A DNA stretch of 64,000 nt from Pollenia angustigena (taxonomy: Eukaryota > Arthropoda > Insecta > Diptera > Polleniidae), in contig OV884056.1 in the NCBI GenBank assembly GCA_930367215.1, positions 279,168,067 to 279,232,066 of the forward strand, written 5' to 3'. How positions within the stretch are numbered: position 1 is the first letter of the stretch; the number at the start of each line of letters is the position of its first letter. The translations under genes and the position numbers were made by a program. Shown here one piece after another: positions 21,561-32,178 of this stretch. Under the pieces are notes generated by a model. The model did not search any database. It worked only from the letters and a program-made list of their open reading frames with translations, and was not told where the DNA came from.

Positions 21561-21872
21561 TAAGGTTGCGTTTTCTCTTAATTAAAACGGATATTATTCG
21601 ACCGGTTCTAACCGGTTATTTTAGTTTTGCCCAAGTTGAATATTTTAAAATGCCCATTTTTCAAATGCCCATTTTTCAAATATCGAATAAACCGGTTATT
21701 TTTGTGATGTGTAATTCAAATCCGTTATCCTTACTTTTGTTATAAATGTACCCGTAATTTAAGTATTTTTCTAATTAAATATAAGGCAAACTTAATCATT
21801 TTATGAAGAATGTCAAAACAAAATGTAGCAAAGGTCAAAAAACATAAAACCAATATAAATGAAAATCGCTTA
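21561..21872. other. Spacer with CCGGTT motifs
   Basis: Inverted and direct ACCGGTT motifs (near 21601-21620 and 21689) like those at 29466-29570, perhaps from one repeat family. TGCCCATTTTTCAAA is directly duplicated near 21651-21678. Confidence 0.45.
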
Positions 21873-22785
21873 TATCGGGTGTTTTTTTAGCTATTATATT
21901 TTTGGCAACACTGGTTTAAACAGCTGACGCACGTGTCGTGTTTTGTTTCACTGTCAAACATCTCCATGAATCGTCTTACAAACGAAAAACGCTTGCAAAT
22001 TATTGAATTTTATTATCAAAATGCGTGCTCCGTTAAGAAAGTTCATCGCGCGCTTCTTCCATTTTATGGTCAGTTTAATCGACACACTGAAGCGGCTATT
22101 CGGTACGTTAGTAAGCAGAATTTTCAATTTTGAAGCGAAGATCAGCCAAAAGCATTGCAAGAGCTACCAATGCATCCAGAAAAAGTCACAGTTTGGTGCC
22201 GTTTATGGGCTGGTGGCATCATTGGACCGTACTTCTTCAAAGATGCTGCGAATCGTAACGTAACTGTGAATGGTGAGCGCTACCGTGGATGATATCCAAC
22301 TTTTTTTTGCTCAAAATGCAAGAGCTTGACTTGCATGACATGTGGTTTCAACAAGACGGTGCCACATGCCACACAGCACGCTTTACAATGGACTTATTGA
22401 ATGGCGAGTTCGGTGAACATTTTATTTCACGTTCGGGGCCGGTCAATTGGCCGCCTAGATCGTGCGATTTAACGCCTTTAGACTATTTTTTGTGGGGCTA
22501 TGTTAAAGCTCATGTCTATACACACATGCCCGCTTCAACTGAAGCATTGGAAGACAACATTGAAGCATTTATTCATGAGATACCGGCCGAAATGTTGGAA
22601 AGAGTATGACAAAATTGGACTAAGCGGATAGGCCATTTGAGTCGCAGTCACGGTCAACATTTGCATGAAATAATCTTCAAACATTAAATTAAATGGACCG
22701 CACTATCGATTCAAATAAAGATTTCATGCATTTTTATATGTGTTTTTTTTTAAACTTTCCATAGCTCTTAAAAAATCACCCGATA
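21873..22785 (+). mobile_element. DD41D mariner, second internally deleted copy
   Basis: 913 bp including TA ends, TATCGGGTGTTTTTTTAGC to AAAAAATCACCCGATA. The promoter-proximal CTGACGCACGTGTCGTG and the ATG region match the 11821 copy. The internal deletion and frameshifts are different from that copy, so the two were deleted independently. Confidence 0.9.
21966..22609 (+). pseudogene. DD41D mariner transposase, deleted and frameshifted
   Basis: MNRLTNEKRLQIIEFYYQN begins at 21966 and runs through RALLPFYGQFNRHTEAAIR (HTH). It breaks near 22110, where the linker and first catalytic Asp are deleted. Another frame carries PKALQELPMHPEKVTVW and GGIIGPYFFKDAANRNVT. A further shift near 22288 leads to MWFQQDGATCHTARF (second Asp), SGPVNWPPRSCDLTPLDYF (third Asp, 41 residues later) and AEMLERV with a premature stop at 22607. 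The C-terminal HLHEIIFKH is still present downstream in frame fragments. Dead copy. Confidence 0.88.
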
Positions 22786-23134
22786 TATACACACGCATAT
22801 CTTGTAACAAAAACAAAAAAAATCAAAATACTACAAAAAAAAAAATCTTTAGCTTTAAAAGTAATTAGATTTGACAGTATTCTAAATATTATATATATTA
22901 TCAAAAAGTAATTTCAATTTTTGGGAATACAAAATTTTAATTTCAAAAGATTTTGTTATTCGTGCTTAATTCCCAGTTCTTATTCTTGATAAAAACACTT
23001 GAAATTTATTGTTGATGGGATAAGCTATTCCTTTGCGCATTTCACTGGTTGCTTAGGCCAGATCATCAGGAAACTTCAGTAGGTTAAGAATGATCTGTGG
23101 TGATATTTCGAACCGATTTAAAAGACAATGGTAC
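22786..23134. other. AT-rich spacer
   Basis: Nothing recognised. Confidence 0.5.
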
Positions 23135-24098
23135 TTAAAGGGCAGTGATGCCAACTTTTTGAAAGAAAAAAGCACTTTAGAATTTAAAAAAAGCACTATT
23201 TTGACCAAAAAAAAACGTAAAAAAGCACTAAGCCATTTTTACAATTTAATTAAACACCAAACAAGTTGCATTCGGTTGTGCCGGAGATTTTATACCTCCA
23301 AAATTTAAAAAAAGGCGACGGATTTTCGTAGCTCGGAAAAATCTGTTATTAAAACTTAATGACAGCCCATATATTAATAAAAAAGCTTATATTTTATCGT
23401 TAAAATAAATCGAAATTAAAATCCTGCAAAGTTTAATAAAACAATTGGCGTATGATATTATCCAATTATTTCAACCTATGCACGCTTCTGAATTAAGAAC
23501 ACACATAAGGTATAAAATAGAAAAAACATGTAGGTATGTTTGTATTCTGATACTTAGTCAAACCTTTTTGCAATAGCACTAGAGGTAGAAGTGCATAACA
23601 CGCGGTTATTTGGATACGAGTGTCATGCGTTTGAAAACTAAAGCGCATTAAAATGGCAGGTTACACAACGCTCATTATAAAAGCATTTTCTGTCAGCTGT
23701 TTTTAATTTACTTACACTTTGCGTATACCAAGTTACGGCTCTTTTTTTGTTTTTAAAGGTTTTGCTCTTACCTCGTAAAGTTTTTAGTAAAACGAATGCA
23801 ACTTTCCTTTATCACTTTTTTATCATTTGAAATCTTAAAATCTTTACAAGCCTTCTCAAAATTGAACCCCAAATATCAAATCTCATCTAAATCGTCCTCT
23901 ATGTAATCGAAGTTTTAAAAATGGTAGAAAAAAATACAAATTGTAAAAAGCACTAAAGGCACTAACGAAAAATTGAAAAAGCACCAAGTTAGTGCTTTTC
24001 CTTAGTTTGGCACTATGGATAAAATTATGGCGTTTTGAGGCATCAAAAAGCACCATAAATAGTGCCAAAAGCACTAAGTTGGCATCACTGTTAAAGGG
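23135..24098. mobile_element. hAT MITE, 8-bp TSD TTAAAGGG
   Basis: TTAAAGGG at 23135-23142 and 24091-24098 flanks 948 bp that begin CAGTGATGCCAACTTTTTG and end AAGTTGGCATCACTG. Sub-terminal AAAAGCACTAA motifs are repeated in both arms. CAGTGATGCC-type ends with 8-bp duplication are typical of hAT. No transposase. A fragment of another element lies inside at 23583-23715. Confidence 0.92.
23583..23715 (-). mobile_element. Fragment of the GGTAGAAGTACATAACACG element
   Basis: AGAGGTAGAAGTGCATAACACGCGG..., TGTCATGCGTTTGAAAAC, GTTACACAACGC and TCTGTCAGCTGTTTTT match, reversed, the right half of the element at 55663-56400. It lies within the hAT at 23143-24090. Confidence 0.7.
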
Positions 24099-24628
24099 CC
24101 CTAAAATGATAAGTTGTAAAGGTTCTTCAACGTCACGACTTTTTAATCATTTAACCATTTAATTTAATTAGTTCACAAGCTTGACATAAATATACGCCAA
24201 GTAAAACTTGACTCTCTTCCTAGTTGTTCTTCGGAGACGGCAAAGTATACTTTACTAAAATATGCTGCCAAAATGAATGAAAAACTCTTAAGTTGTTCTA
24301 GCATATCTTCATCCTTAAAACTACAACATACCGGCAAAATCAGCGATATGGGAAAATTCATCAGTTTTATTGATTAAAACACCAAGCACTTAAAACAAAA
24401 TCGAAGTAATCAAACAATGTCATGGAAGGTTTTAAATTGTGATAGACCAAAGTATATTTATTACAAGTACATGCAAGTGATCAGCTGTTCAGTTGTTTTA
24501 TTTTCGATAGTGTCAAAATTTGCTTACATTTTAGTGCGCCATGATTTTTTTTTTTTTGTTTTCTTTTTTGTTTGGCTGTTTGACAGTATCAAATGTTTTT
24601 ACACAAACAAAATGAATGTGGTTTTTAT
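24099..24628. other. Spacer
   Basis: No feature recognised; a plus-strand frame at 24417-24731 is F/V-rich translation of T-runs that runs into copy D. Confidence 0.5.
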
Positions 24629-25738
24629 ACCCTCCACCACAATTAGTTGTGAAGAGGGTATATTAAGTTTGTCATTCCGTGTGAAATTTTTTTATTATTC
24701 ATCTCAGACCCCATATATTCTGGGTCCTTGAGTAATTCTAAGTCGATTTAGCCATGTCCGTCTGTCTGTCCGTCTGACCGTCTGTCCGTCTGTTGAAAAC
24801 ACGCTCACTTTCGAACAACTCAAAAGAAATAAACAAACTTGGTGCCAAATTGCTTGTAGTTATCCTAAGCCATTTGGGATTGAAATTCAGCAAAATCGGT
24901 TCAGTAGGACCAGAGCTATGAATCAAAATGTGGAACCACCACCTAAAAAAATTGATAATTTTGTTACAAAAAATAACATATGTAAATGGTGGAACAAGGC
25001 ACGGAATGAGATAAGATTTTGCAAACATTTTTTTATTCGACTGGAAATCACGATGTTAAATTTCGTAAAGATCCGTCCATAATTTACCCTAAGCCCCATA
25101 TAAACACTACTCCCGGAAAACAGTTTAGTACGCCTAAAACCGTAAAAAATAATGCTATCGTAACAAAATTTGGTACGTCACAGTTTTTTAGGACAAGAAA
25201 TAACAATGTGAATTTTTGTGACGAGCGGTTCATAATTTACCTTAGGCCCCATATAAACCCTACTACCGGAAAACAGTTAAGTACACCTAAAACCATAATT
25301 AATAATGCTTTCATAACAAAAATTGGTGCGTCACAGTGTTTAAGGACTAGAAATGACGCTGTGAAATTTCGTGATGATCGGTCCATAATTTACCTTAGGC
25401 CCCATATAAACCCTACTACCGGAAAAACGTTTAGTACGCCTAAAACCGTAAAAAATAATGATATCATAACAAAATTCGGTTAGTCACAGTTTTATAGGAC
25501 TAGAAATTACACTGTAAAATTTCGTAAAGATCGGTCCATAATCTACCCTAGGCCCCATATAAACCCTACTCCCGGAAAACAGTTTGGTACGCCTAAAACC
25601 AATTTTAATGCTGTTGTCTGTTTTTATAAAGATAATAATAATAAATAGATATCATTCGCTATTACTCCTTAAACATTCGAACTGTCGGTAGAGGGTATCA
25701 AAGATTCGGCCAAGCCGAATATAGCACTCTAACTTGTT
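24629..25738 (+). mobile_element. Mini-me-like element, copy D (most complete)
   Basis: Head TATACCCTCCACCACAATTA at 24629, TTTGTCATTCCGTGTGAAA, CTGGGTCCTTGAGTAATTC, GTCCGTCTGTCTGTCC tract, TTCGAACAACTCAAAAGAAA, GCAAAATCGGTTCAGTAGGA, four 153-bp tandem units, tail GATTCGGCCAAGCCGAATAT...AACTTGT at 25738. It is the reversed counterpart of copy A. Confidence 0.75.
25066..25640. repeat. 153-bp tandem array inside copy D
   Basis: CCATAATTTACC markers near 25076, 25229, 25382 and 25536 give 153-154-bp spacing. Because 153 is divisible by three, an open frame of 154 residues with 51-residue repeats runs through it; see rejected items. Confidence 0.88.
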
Positions 25739-26117
25739 TTTATTGTTGATTTGTTGTAGACTTGCATGTACTTAATATAAATATACTTTGTGATAGACGA
25801 ATTTATAGATATTTCATACAAAAAGCATGTTCATATTACTTTCGTTGCTCTAATGCTGAAACAAAATAATTTAAAATAAATAATCCTGGCTATGAGGTTT
25901 TGTTTGCAACTTTCAAAAAGTATGGGTGAAGCCTACTGATTCATATAGACATGATGAGCCACCAACATATTAAAACTCATTTTAAATAAATTTGGGCGAA
26001 TATCTCAAATAATAAATTTATTAAATTCCTATAATTTTTTAAAACCAAAGCTATGTTCGTTCACACCTATTAAAAATTTGACGTCCTACAGGTAACCACT
26101 AATTTTCTTAAGGAACT
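25739..26117. other. AT-rich spacer
   Basis: Nothing recognised. Confidence 0.5.
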
Positions 26118-26351
26118 AGGGGCAAATTATGGCAGTCGTTATCGAATACTTTTTCGATTCGAAAGCAATTTTGTTTCTAATACTTTCTGTCCATACTGAA
26201 CGGATCGAAATTATTTTTTTAGAGTTGTGAAGCATTTATTTGAAAAAATACAACACTGAAAAAAAAATTACGATTCGTTCAGTTTCGACTGAAATAAAAT
26301 TGCTTTCGAATCGAAAAAGTATTCGATAACGACTGCCGTAATTTGCCTCCT
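26118..26351. mobile_element. MITE with long inverted ends (GCAGTCGTTATCGAATAC), copy 1
   Basis: GGGGCAAATTATGGCAGTCG, GTTATCGAATACTTTTTCG, ATTCGAAAGCAATTTTGTTT on the left is mirrored over nearly 60 bp on the right (GCTTTCGAATCGAAAAAG...CGACTGCCGTAATTTGCC). 234 bp in total. A diverged copy is at 52563-52750. Duplicated target site not clear. Confidence 0.88.
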
Positions 26352-26841
26352 GTTTGCTTTTGCAAAACGTTAGGCTAGAGCAAACATTTTTTAAAAGTTT
26401 CTAAATTACATTATACAATTATCATCTAAGAAATAAAGTTAAGTAAATAAATAGAAATGTTAAAAACAGTGATGGAAAATTGAAAAATTTAGATGGTACT
26501 GACTGACCACCAAGCAAAAAAGTACTTTTTCCACATTTTGGAAACTTTTAAAACATATTTTTTTTTTTTTTTTTTTAAATAAATTTAAAAATTAAAAACT
26601 AAAATTAGAGTTTCTACGCGGGAAAGAATTCCCGGGAATCCCGGGACATATTTTTTAAATTATTCCCGGGAAATTTTTTCTCGGGAATTTCAAATGAAAT
26701 TTTTTGAAATTTTAATTTGTTAGCATCTTTAAAGAACGAACAATAAAAATATATCCTTTACTAAAATAACTAAAAACTTTCTACAAATCGAACTATTTTT
26801 CTTACGCCAATAAATAAACGGTTTTTTTAATTGTTGATGAA

Positions 26842-27027
26842 ATGTCTAAAAAGCTTCTTGAAGTAGAAAATGAAAATGTATACGATACACCATCACCAAC
26901 ACCAGAAGTTGAACCATCTACAAATTCTAATAAAATAAATGTAAAGAAAATACAAAAGCCTGAAAATATCTTAAAAAAAGATTTTGACGTCTATTGGGTC
27001 ATGGGTAACAGGCCAACAAATTTATAA
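26842..27027 (+). CDS. Small ORF in the middle hAT element
   Basis: 61 codons starting MSKKLLEVENENVYDTPSP, then a Ser/Pro/Asn-rich stretch, a Lys-rich segment and DFDVYWVMGNRPTNL before TAA. It lies just inside the left end, where hAT transposases commonly start, and has a real ATG. It could be the N-terminus of a lost transposase. No zinc-finger residues are visible, and I cannot assign a function. Confidence 0.3.
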   Translation: MSKKLLEVENENVYDTPSPTPEVEPSTNSNKINVKKIQKPENILKKDFDVYWVMGNRPTNL

Positions 27028-27173
27028 TCTTTTATGAAAGCGAGAGCACGTTTCGGTAGCAGGCAATGTACATTTCAACAAGGATTAGAAATAGAATCTC
27101 TGATAAGCTTTTAAATGCTTAAATTAATGCGAAAAAATTTTTCTTAAAAGTAAATTGATTTTACCATGTTGCT

Positions 27174-27660
27174 ATTTATAACAGAGTACGAAAACAAACA
27201 AAACGAAACGTTTGCTTTCGTTTTTTTTTGTTCTTTGCAGTGAGTAAAACAAAAACAAAACCATAACATTGAGAATGATTGTGCCATTTTGTTTTGTATT
27301 GTTTTTGCTCGTGATCGCAAATTGTACATTAATATAAACGTACACAGCTGGAAAAGAAAAGAGTAAGAACTATATTGAAACATTCAGAGAAAAAACGTTT
27401 GGTAATTGATTTACTCACTACTATTGTTTCTTAGTGAAATAAAAAGAGAGGTTACTCAAAACAAAACGTTTCTCTATCTGTTTTGTACTCAGATGTACGA
27501 TTGTAACGGTAAATTAAATAATGCAGATGAGTGGAAAGCCAATTGTTTCTTTTTCTCTCTTTGACACGTGAATAGTTTTTGTTTTGGTTTTGCTCATGTA
27601 CAATACAATTTTGCAAACGTTTGCGAAATGTTTTGTTTGTTTTCATACTCTGATTTATAA
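27174..27660. mobile_element. hAT-type element (inner), 8-bp TSD ATTTATAA
   Basis: ATTTATAA at 27174-27181 and 27653-27660 flanks 471 bp beginning CAGAGTACGAAAACAAACA and ending TGTTTGTTTTCATACTCTG. AAAACGTTTG motifs in both orientations fill the interior. Third level of the nest. Confidence 0.92.
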
Positions 27661-28097
27661 TAACTACTAAATATTAATAAGTTTTTATAATTCGTGATCT
27701 CCCAAAAAAAAAAAAAAAAAAAAAAATATACCTATAATATGCATGTACATATGAATGTAACAATTTTGGACTGTTGTATAGTTGTATATTCTTTTAAAAA
27801 AGTAAAAACTTTTGTCTTGAACTCATTTAATGAAATCATTGTCTAACTCAACTAATCCCGGGATTCCCGGGAATAAGATTTTCTTTTTTCGTTTCCCGGG
27901 AATAGAAAAAGTCCGGGAAATTAGAAACCCTAACTGAAATACATATTTTTTTGCTCATTTCTCAGCTATTGGTCGACCAAGCTGGCTTAATTTCAACAGC
28001 AAAAATCTGATGAGGATATCTGACATTAAAATATACCAAAAAACAATGTTGCCATAACCGTTTGATAAGAATAATTTTTGTGTAGGCAATGTTGTCA

Positions 28098-28460
28098 ACA
28101 TGGCTGTGGAGTCGGAGTTGTAGTGTTGGTGGTGAGGTATTTATACCGGAGTCGGAGTCGGAGTCGAAGTACCCACAAAAGACTCCGACTCCAAAATTTT
28201 TCGGCATGAAAAATTAAAAAAAAAGTATTCTAAAAATTTCCGAAATAAAAATACTTCGAAATTGGCGATGCAATAATTAAAATATTGATTCGAAATTTTT
28301 GCTGAATCCTTTTCTTGCTAAATTTAACCATTTAAAAGGTACTTCATTAAAAAAAGAGTTTCAAGTCAAATAAGGACAGTCTCATATACCTTGAGCATTA
28401 AGGTTAGATGAGGAATCGGAGTTGGAATTTCAGCGAATGGAGTTGGAATTAGTTTCCTAG
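28098..28460. repeat. GGAGTC-rich segment
   Basis: GGCTGTGGAGTCGGAGTTG near 28100, (GGAGTC)n at about 28147-28175 and GACTCCGACTCC near 28181. GGAATCGGAGTTGGAATTTC follows near 28412. Looks like a dispersed arthropod repeat built on GGAGTCGGAGTC; boundaries uncertain. Confidence 0.55.
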
Positions 28461-28462
28461 CC

Positions 28463-29110
28463 CTACCCAGGCAGAAATTACGACTTTTCTAAATATTATA
28501 TACCGCCACAACCCTGTAAATACAAAATTGTGACTCTACCAAAAATATGGTACCATCACAACACTGTAGATACAAAATTACAACCTTAGTTTTTTAATAC
28601 CGTTTTTAAATAAGATTCAACACCGGTACAACACCCTAAATACAAATATACGACTTTAGTTTTTTAAAATCGTATTTACCATAAAACTATACCGCTACAA
28701 CACTGTGTATACAATAATTAAACCTTTATTTCCTAATACCGTGTTTATAATAATTCTATTTAGTCTTATTAATTTAAAAGTGTCGTATTAAAATGAAAAC
28801 ACAAAAACTATTTTAGGTTAGAAAATATACAAATTTCTGCTTGTTTATTTATACTTGTTACAATATTGAAAATAAGAGTCGGAAGACGGTTGTGACTACG
28901 TTGTAAATTCGTGAATCCAACATTGTAAATTTAAATTTACAGTACTGTGACAACACTAAAAAGGAAAGTCGGAAGACGCACATTTGGCGTTATCATTTTA
29001 ATATTGTGACAACATTGTAAATTTGGTAAACAGTACGTTGTATTGATGTTGATAGTACCCCCTGCAACGTCGGCACAGCGTCGTGGTGATTGTCTTTTTC
29101 TGCCTGGGTA
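28463..29110. mobile_element. Element with ACCCAGGCAGAAA ends and a minisatellite
   Basis: CTACCCAGGCAGAAATTACG on the left and TTTCTGCCTGGGTAG on the right form inverted ends. Inside are four diverged tandem units (28501-28756) containing ACCGCTACAACACTGTAAAT and ACAAAATTACGACTTTAG. Non-coding. Superfamily not assigned. Confidence 0.7.
28501..28756. repeat. Minisatellite, four units of about 50-70 bp
   Basis: Each unit has TACCGnnACAACACTGTAAAT, then ACAAAATTACGACTTTAG and TTTTTAATACCGT. Units are unequal in length. Confidence 0.75.
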
Positions 29111-29270
29111 GTTATTAATGTTAAAAAAAATATCAACGCTAAATTTCTAAGCAAAGAAGCATAACCAGAAAAGAGTACTTAAACGGACGTGGGGCTACCG
29201 TGGTATTTTTGAAAGGAAAAAGTACTGAAAATAGTACCATAGTACTGAATTTTCCATCACTGGTTAAAAA

Positions 29271-29588
29271 TAAAGCTTAAGTTTGAGTATTTACTGGTCA
29301 CGATTTGTTTGGATTTTATCGTCAAATATTTGTTAGGTCTGAACATAACTTAAGTCATCTCTTTGTATTTTGATGATTCCTTACCGTCGTGAATTGTTTT
29401 GTTTTTATTCAAATTAAATTTTTATTATAAAACAAATTTGATTTTTGTATTTTTATGTATTCGGTTTTAATTCCGGTTAACCGGCTATTTTTAAAATTCT
29501 TATCCGAAAACCGGTTTTTTAAAATATCAGCTATTCGGAATATTTGAAAACCGGTTTTTGAAAAAAAGTTGAATAACCGATTTCCCTA
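29271..29588. other. Spacer ending in an AACCGGTT / ATAACCGATTTCCCTA motif
   Basis: Inverted AACCGG motifs (29476-29560) end in ATAACCGATTTCCCTA, which looks like one terminus of a TAGGGAAATCGG hAT-type element; no opposite terminus found. Confidence 0.4.
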
Positions 29589-30212
29589 ATAAGTACTGTA
29601 CCCCCAAACTGCTTAGGAGATATAAAAACGGTTTTTTATCATTCTCTTCTGTTGAGTCGTTTTGAATTGAGCATGTTTTTAGCAGACGAACATGGGTAAA
29701 TCGACTGAGAATAGGGTCTTAGATACATATTTCTTGGTGTTACGAACTAAATGACAAACTTAGTATACTCTCATTCTTCACTTGTAGTGGTGAAAGATAT
29801 GGGCATTTCCTGGGGTCACGAACGTACGTTCGTACGCTTTTTATGTACAAATAATATAGAAAACAAAACGTTTCCCAGCATTTTTTTTTGCGATTCGATA
29901 GCATTTGGGTAGCTCTATGTTTAGTGCAAAAGATGGATTTCATCGATTTTACGTTTTCATAATAATAGCTATAAACATGTGATCACAAACGTACGCAATA
30001 TAGAAGTCAACTTTGGCTGACAGTAGTGAAATCTAAAAATCTGGAAATTGGAACGAAATATTCAAAAGTGTTTTTAATTTATTTTAAAAGTGTATTAATG
30101 TAGGTCTCCTTCCAGTATTTAAAAAATAAAATATCTCTCTTGGCTTTTGTTTAATTGGCTTATTTACCGGTCGCGAACGTACGGATCGCGAACGTACGAT
30201 TTTTCCATATGT

Positions 30213-31099
30213 TTTTTTATTGGCGGCATGAAATAACCCCCCAAAATGTAACCCCCAAAAAAATAATGAAATAACCCCCCAAAAATTTGTACAGAAAACA
30301 ACAAAAACGATTTTTGGGCGGTTATTTCATTTTGTTTGGGGTGTTATTTAGTTTTTTTAATTGGGGTATTATTTCATATGAAATTATATCCCAAAAAATC
30401 ATTATGAAATAAAGCCCCAATATATTTTTTGGGGGATTATTTAATTTTCAAATTTATAATGAAAACGTTTTTGGGCGCAAGGATTTATCCACTTTGGTAT
30501 ACAGAACACCGCCTTCGATAAAAAAAGCTGCCCTGCATAGCCGGCCTTTGGCCGGGCGCAATGGTTTTCTTCTATATGGTATACCAAACACCGGCTTCGC
30601 TAACTAAAGCTTCTCTGCGTAGCCGGGTCGAGTCGGTATTTGTATACTATAGAGGAGAAAATCCTGGCGCTATGCAGAGAAGCTTTAGCTAGCGAAGCCG
30701 GTGTTTGTTATACCATAGAGGAAAAAGTTATTGCGCCCGGCCGAAGGCCGGCTATGCGGAAAAGCCTTAGTTGGCGAAGCTTATGTTTGTTATATCATAC
30801 CATTATATATATCGCGTGATTCTTTAAAACAAAACTGTATAATTAATTGTATTACAAATATTGGGCCTTTATTTCGTTTCAAAAATTGGAGTTTTATTTC
30901 TTATGAAATAAGCCCCCAAAAATTAGGGAATTATTTCATTTATGTTTGGGGCGTTATTTCATTTCGTTGCGGGCTAATTTCATTTTCAAAAATGGGGCTT
31001 TATTGCATATGAAATAAGGCCCCACGCTTTGGGGGGTTATTTCATTATTTTTTTGGGGGGTTATATTTTGGGGTGTTATTTCTTGCCGCCTTTTTTATT
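30213..31099. mobile_element. Foldback (MULE-like) element 1, 9-bp TSD TTTTTTATT
   Basis: TTTTTTATT at 30213-30221 and 31091-31099 flanks 869 bp that are one large imperfect palindrome. The outer arms of about 60 bp begin GGCGGCATGAAATAACCCCC and continue as CCCCAAAA/ATGAAATAA repeats. The right arm inverted begins GGCGGCAAGAAATAACACCC. The core (30469-30790) has copies of a roughly 82-bp unit in head-to-head orientation. A 9-bp duplication with long inverted ends is typical of Mutator-like (MULE) foldback elements. Non-coding; a frame at 30731-31012 follows the repeats. No GC-rich sequence of this type surrounds it. Confidence 0.85.
30469..30790. repeat. Shared 82-bp core units in foldback element 1
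   Basis: Units contain GGCCTTTGGCCGGGCGCAAT, TATGGTATAACAAACACCGG-like sequence, CTTCGCTAACTAAAGCTTCT and TGCATAGCC. Two read forward (30469-30620) and about two and a half reverse (30640-30790). The same unit forms the array at 37741-38170. Confidence 0.85.
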
Positions 31100-31507
31100 A
31101 TTATTACCACGCATTTTCCCATAAATGTCTTAAAATTTGCTTAAAAAAAAAACTTAATACTCCTTTTACAATTGATTGTAATGGAGAGATTATGAAGAAA
31201 GAGTGTAAATATAACATATTTCTTGCATGTAAAATAAGTATATAAAAATGTCTTTAAAAGTAGAAAATACAGAAAAATATAAAATTTTCCAGTTTCCAGC
31301 CCAATGTGCTCAAGTAAAACAGCTCAGATATGCAAGGAAACCATTATTTTATAAGAACATAGAATTTTTTTCTAATAATAAACAATAAAAGAGAATCAAC
31401 ATTTTATTTTTTCATCCTGGTAGACCATTCTGGGGAAATGCCCATATAAAAACTTTGTTTTTTTATTTTCCTAATTTTTGCTAATCAAGCCATCTTCACA
31501 TAATTTA

Positions 31508-32178
31508 TGGTGTTTTCTTTTCTGACAAAAATGTTCCATGTTTGCTACGATTCACGCGGGTTTTTGTTCTATTCTAAAAATATATGCAAAAATGTGAAAA
31601 GGTGTCGTTTTCCTTTCTAAATATGTTGCAACAATAAATGGCAAATTTGTTCCATTTCTTACCCGCAGTTATAATTGAGTGTGAGATAGTACCCTTTTTT
31701 GCATCTGCGTAAAGTACTTTTTCATACAAGCTTGTATTTTTTATTAAGTTTTTTTCTTGTGTTTTCGTACAATTTGCGTTGTATTGTGATTTTTAGTTAT
31801 ATTGTGATGGATATAAACACTTTGTTTTTCGTTTGTTTTACTTTTATTTGTTATAATTATATTTATATTTCTTTTGGCGCAAAATTTTTAACAACAGCTG
31901 ACAGTAACTATTGAAAACCAGTGCTGTAAACGCTTATGGAATTCAAAGAAAATTTAATGTTGAAAATTGCTACAAGCGTGGTGAATATCGCTTTTAGTAA
32001 AAACTTTGCATTCAATATTTAACACGCTAAATACACATTAGTGTTGAGTGTAAAACGTAGCTTTTATTTTGTTCCATTGTAATTTAGAAAAATATATCAC
32101 TTTGTAAGGGTACGTGTAACCTGTTAAATATATTACACAAATATAATGCATTATTATTTTTTAGAAAAGAAAACACCA
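31508..32178. mobile_element. Element X, copy 1 (TGGTGTTTTCTTTTCT ends)
   Basis: 671 bp beginning TGGTGTTTTCTTTTCTGAC and ending TTAGAAAAGAAAACACCA. A second copy at 39819-40488 is the same length within one base and nearly identical by eye, with small indels and substitutions. Non-coding; the frame at 31699-31914 is not retained cleanly in the other copy. Target duplication not evident for this copy. Confidence 0.85.

Larger units (their letters stand above)
26598..27940. mobile_element. hAT-type element (middle), TSD ACTAAAAT/ACTGAAAT
   Basis: 8-bp flanks with one mismatch. 1327 bp beginning TAGAGTTTCT and ending AGAAACCCTA. Sub-terminal TTCCCGGGAATCCCGGG motifs occur in both arms (26627-26690 and 27858-27920). 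It lies in the outer element and holds the inner element. Confidence 0.85.
26459..29270. mobile_element. hAT-type element (outer), 8-bp TSD GTTAAAAA
   Basis: GTTAAAAA at 26459-26466 and 29263-29270 flanks 2796 bp that begin CAGTGATGGAAAATTG and end AATTTTCCATCACTG. AAAGTACTT-type motifs lie near both ends. It contains the hAT at 26606-27932 (with another inside), a GGAGTC-repeat segment and the CCCAGGCAGAAA element at 28463-29110. Little or no original interior is left. Confidence 0.9.
29798..31446. mobile_element. TA-flanked element with TGGGCATTTCC ends, split by a foldback element
   Basis: TA at 29798-29799 and 31445-31446 flanks TGGGCATTTCCTGGGGTCAC and its inverse CATTCTGGGGAAATGCCCA. 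The interior carries CGCGAACGTACG/CGTACGTTCG motifs (29818-29838, 29990, 30170-30200), an unusual GC-rich word in AT-rich DNA. Without the foldback insertion it is about 0.77 kb. TA duplication suggests Tc1/mariner or a related group; no transposase present. Confidence 0.7.
29590..31455 (-). mobile_element. Mini-me-like element, decayed copy I, split by a TA-flanked element
   Basis: Minus strand: AGACGAACATGGGTAAATCG (complement of the GTCY/CATGTCC zone) at about 29681-29700, then AATGACAAACTTAGTATACT and CACTTGTAGTGGTGAAAGATA before the insertion. After it comes TATAAAAAC, the rest of the normal TTTTTATACCCTTCACCAC head. The junction shows a TA duplication. Confidence 0.6.

Noticed and set aside
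25019..25483. 154-codon open frame with three 51-residue repeats (FSTPKTVKNN-type)
   Set aside because: It is the 153-bp tandem array of a non-coding repeat read in frame; 153 is a multiple of three, so the frame stays open. The inverted array in copy A has no matching conserved protein.
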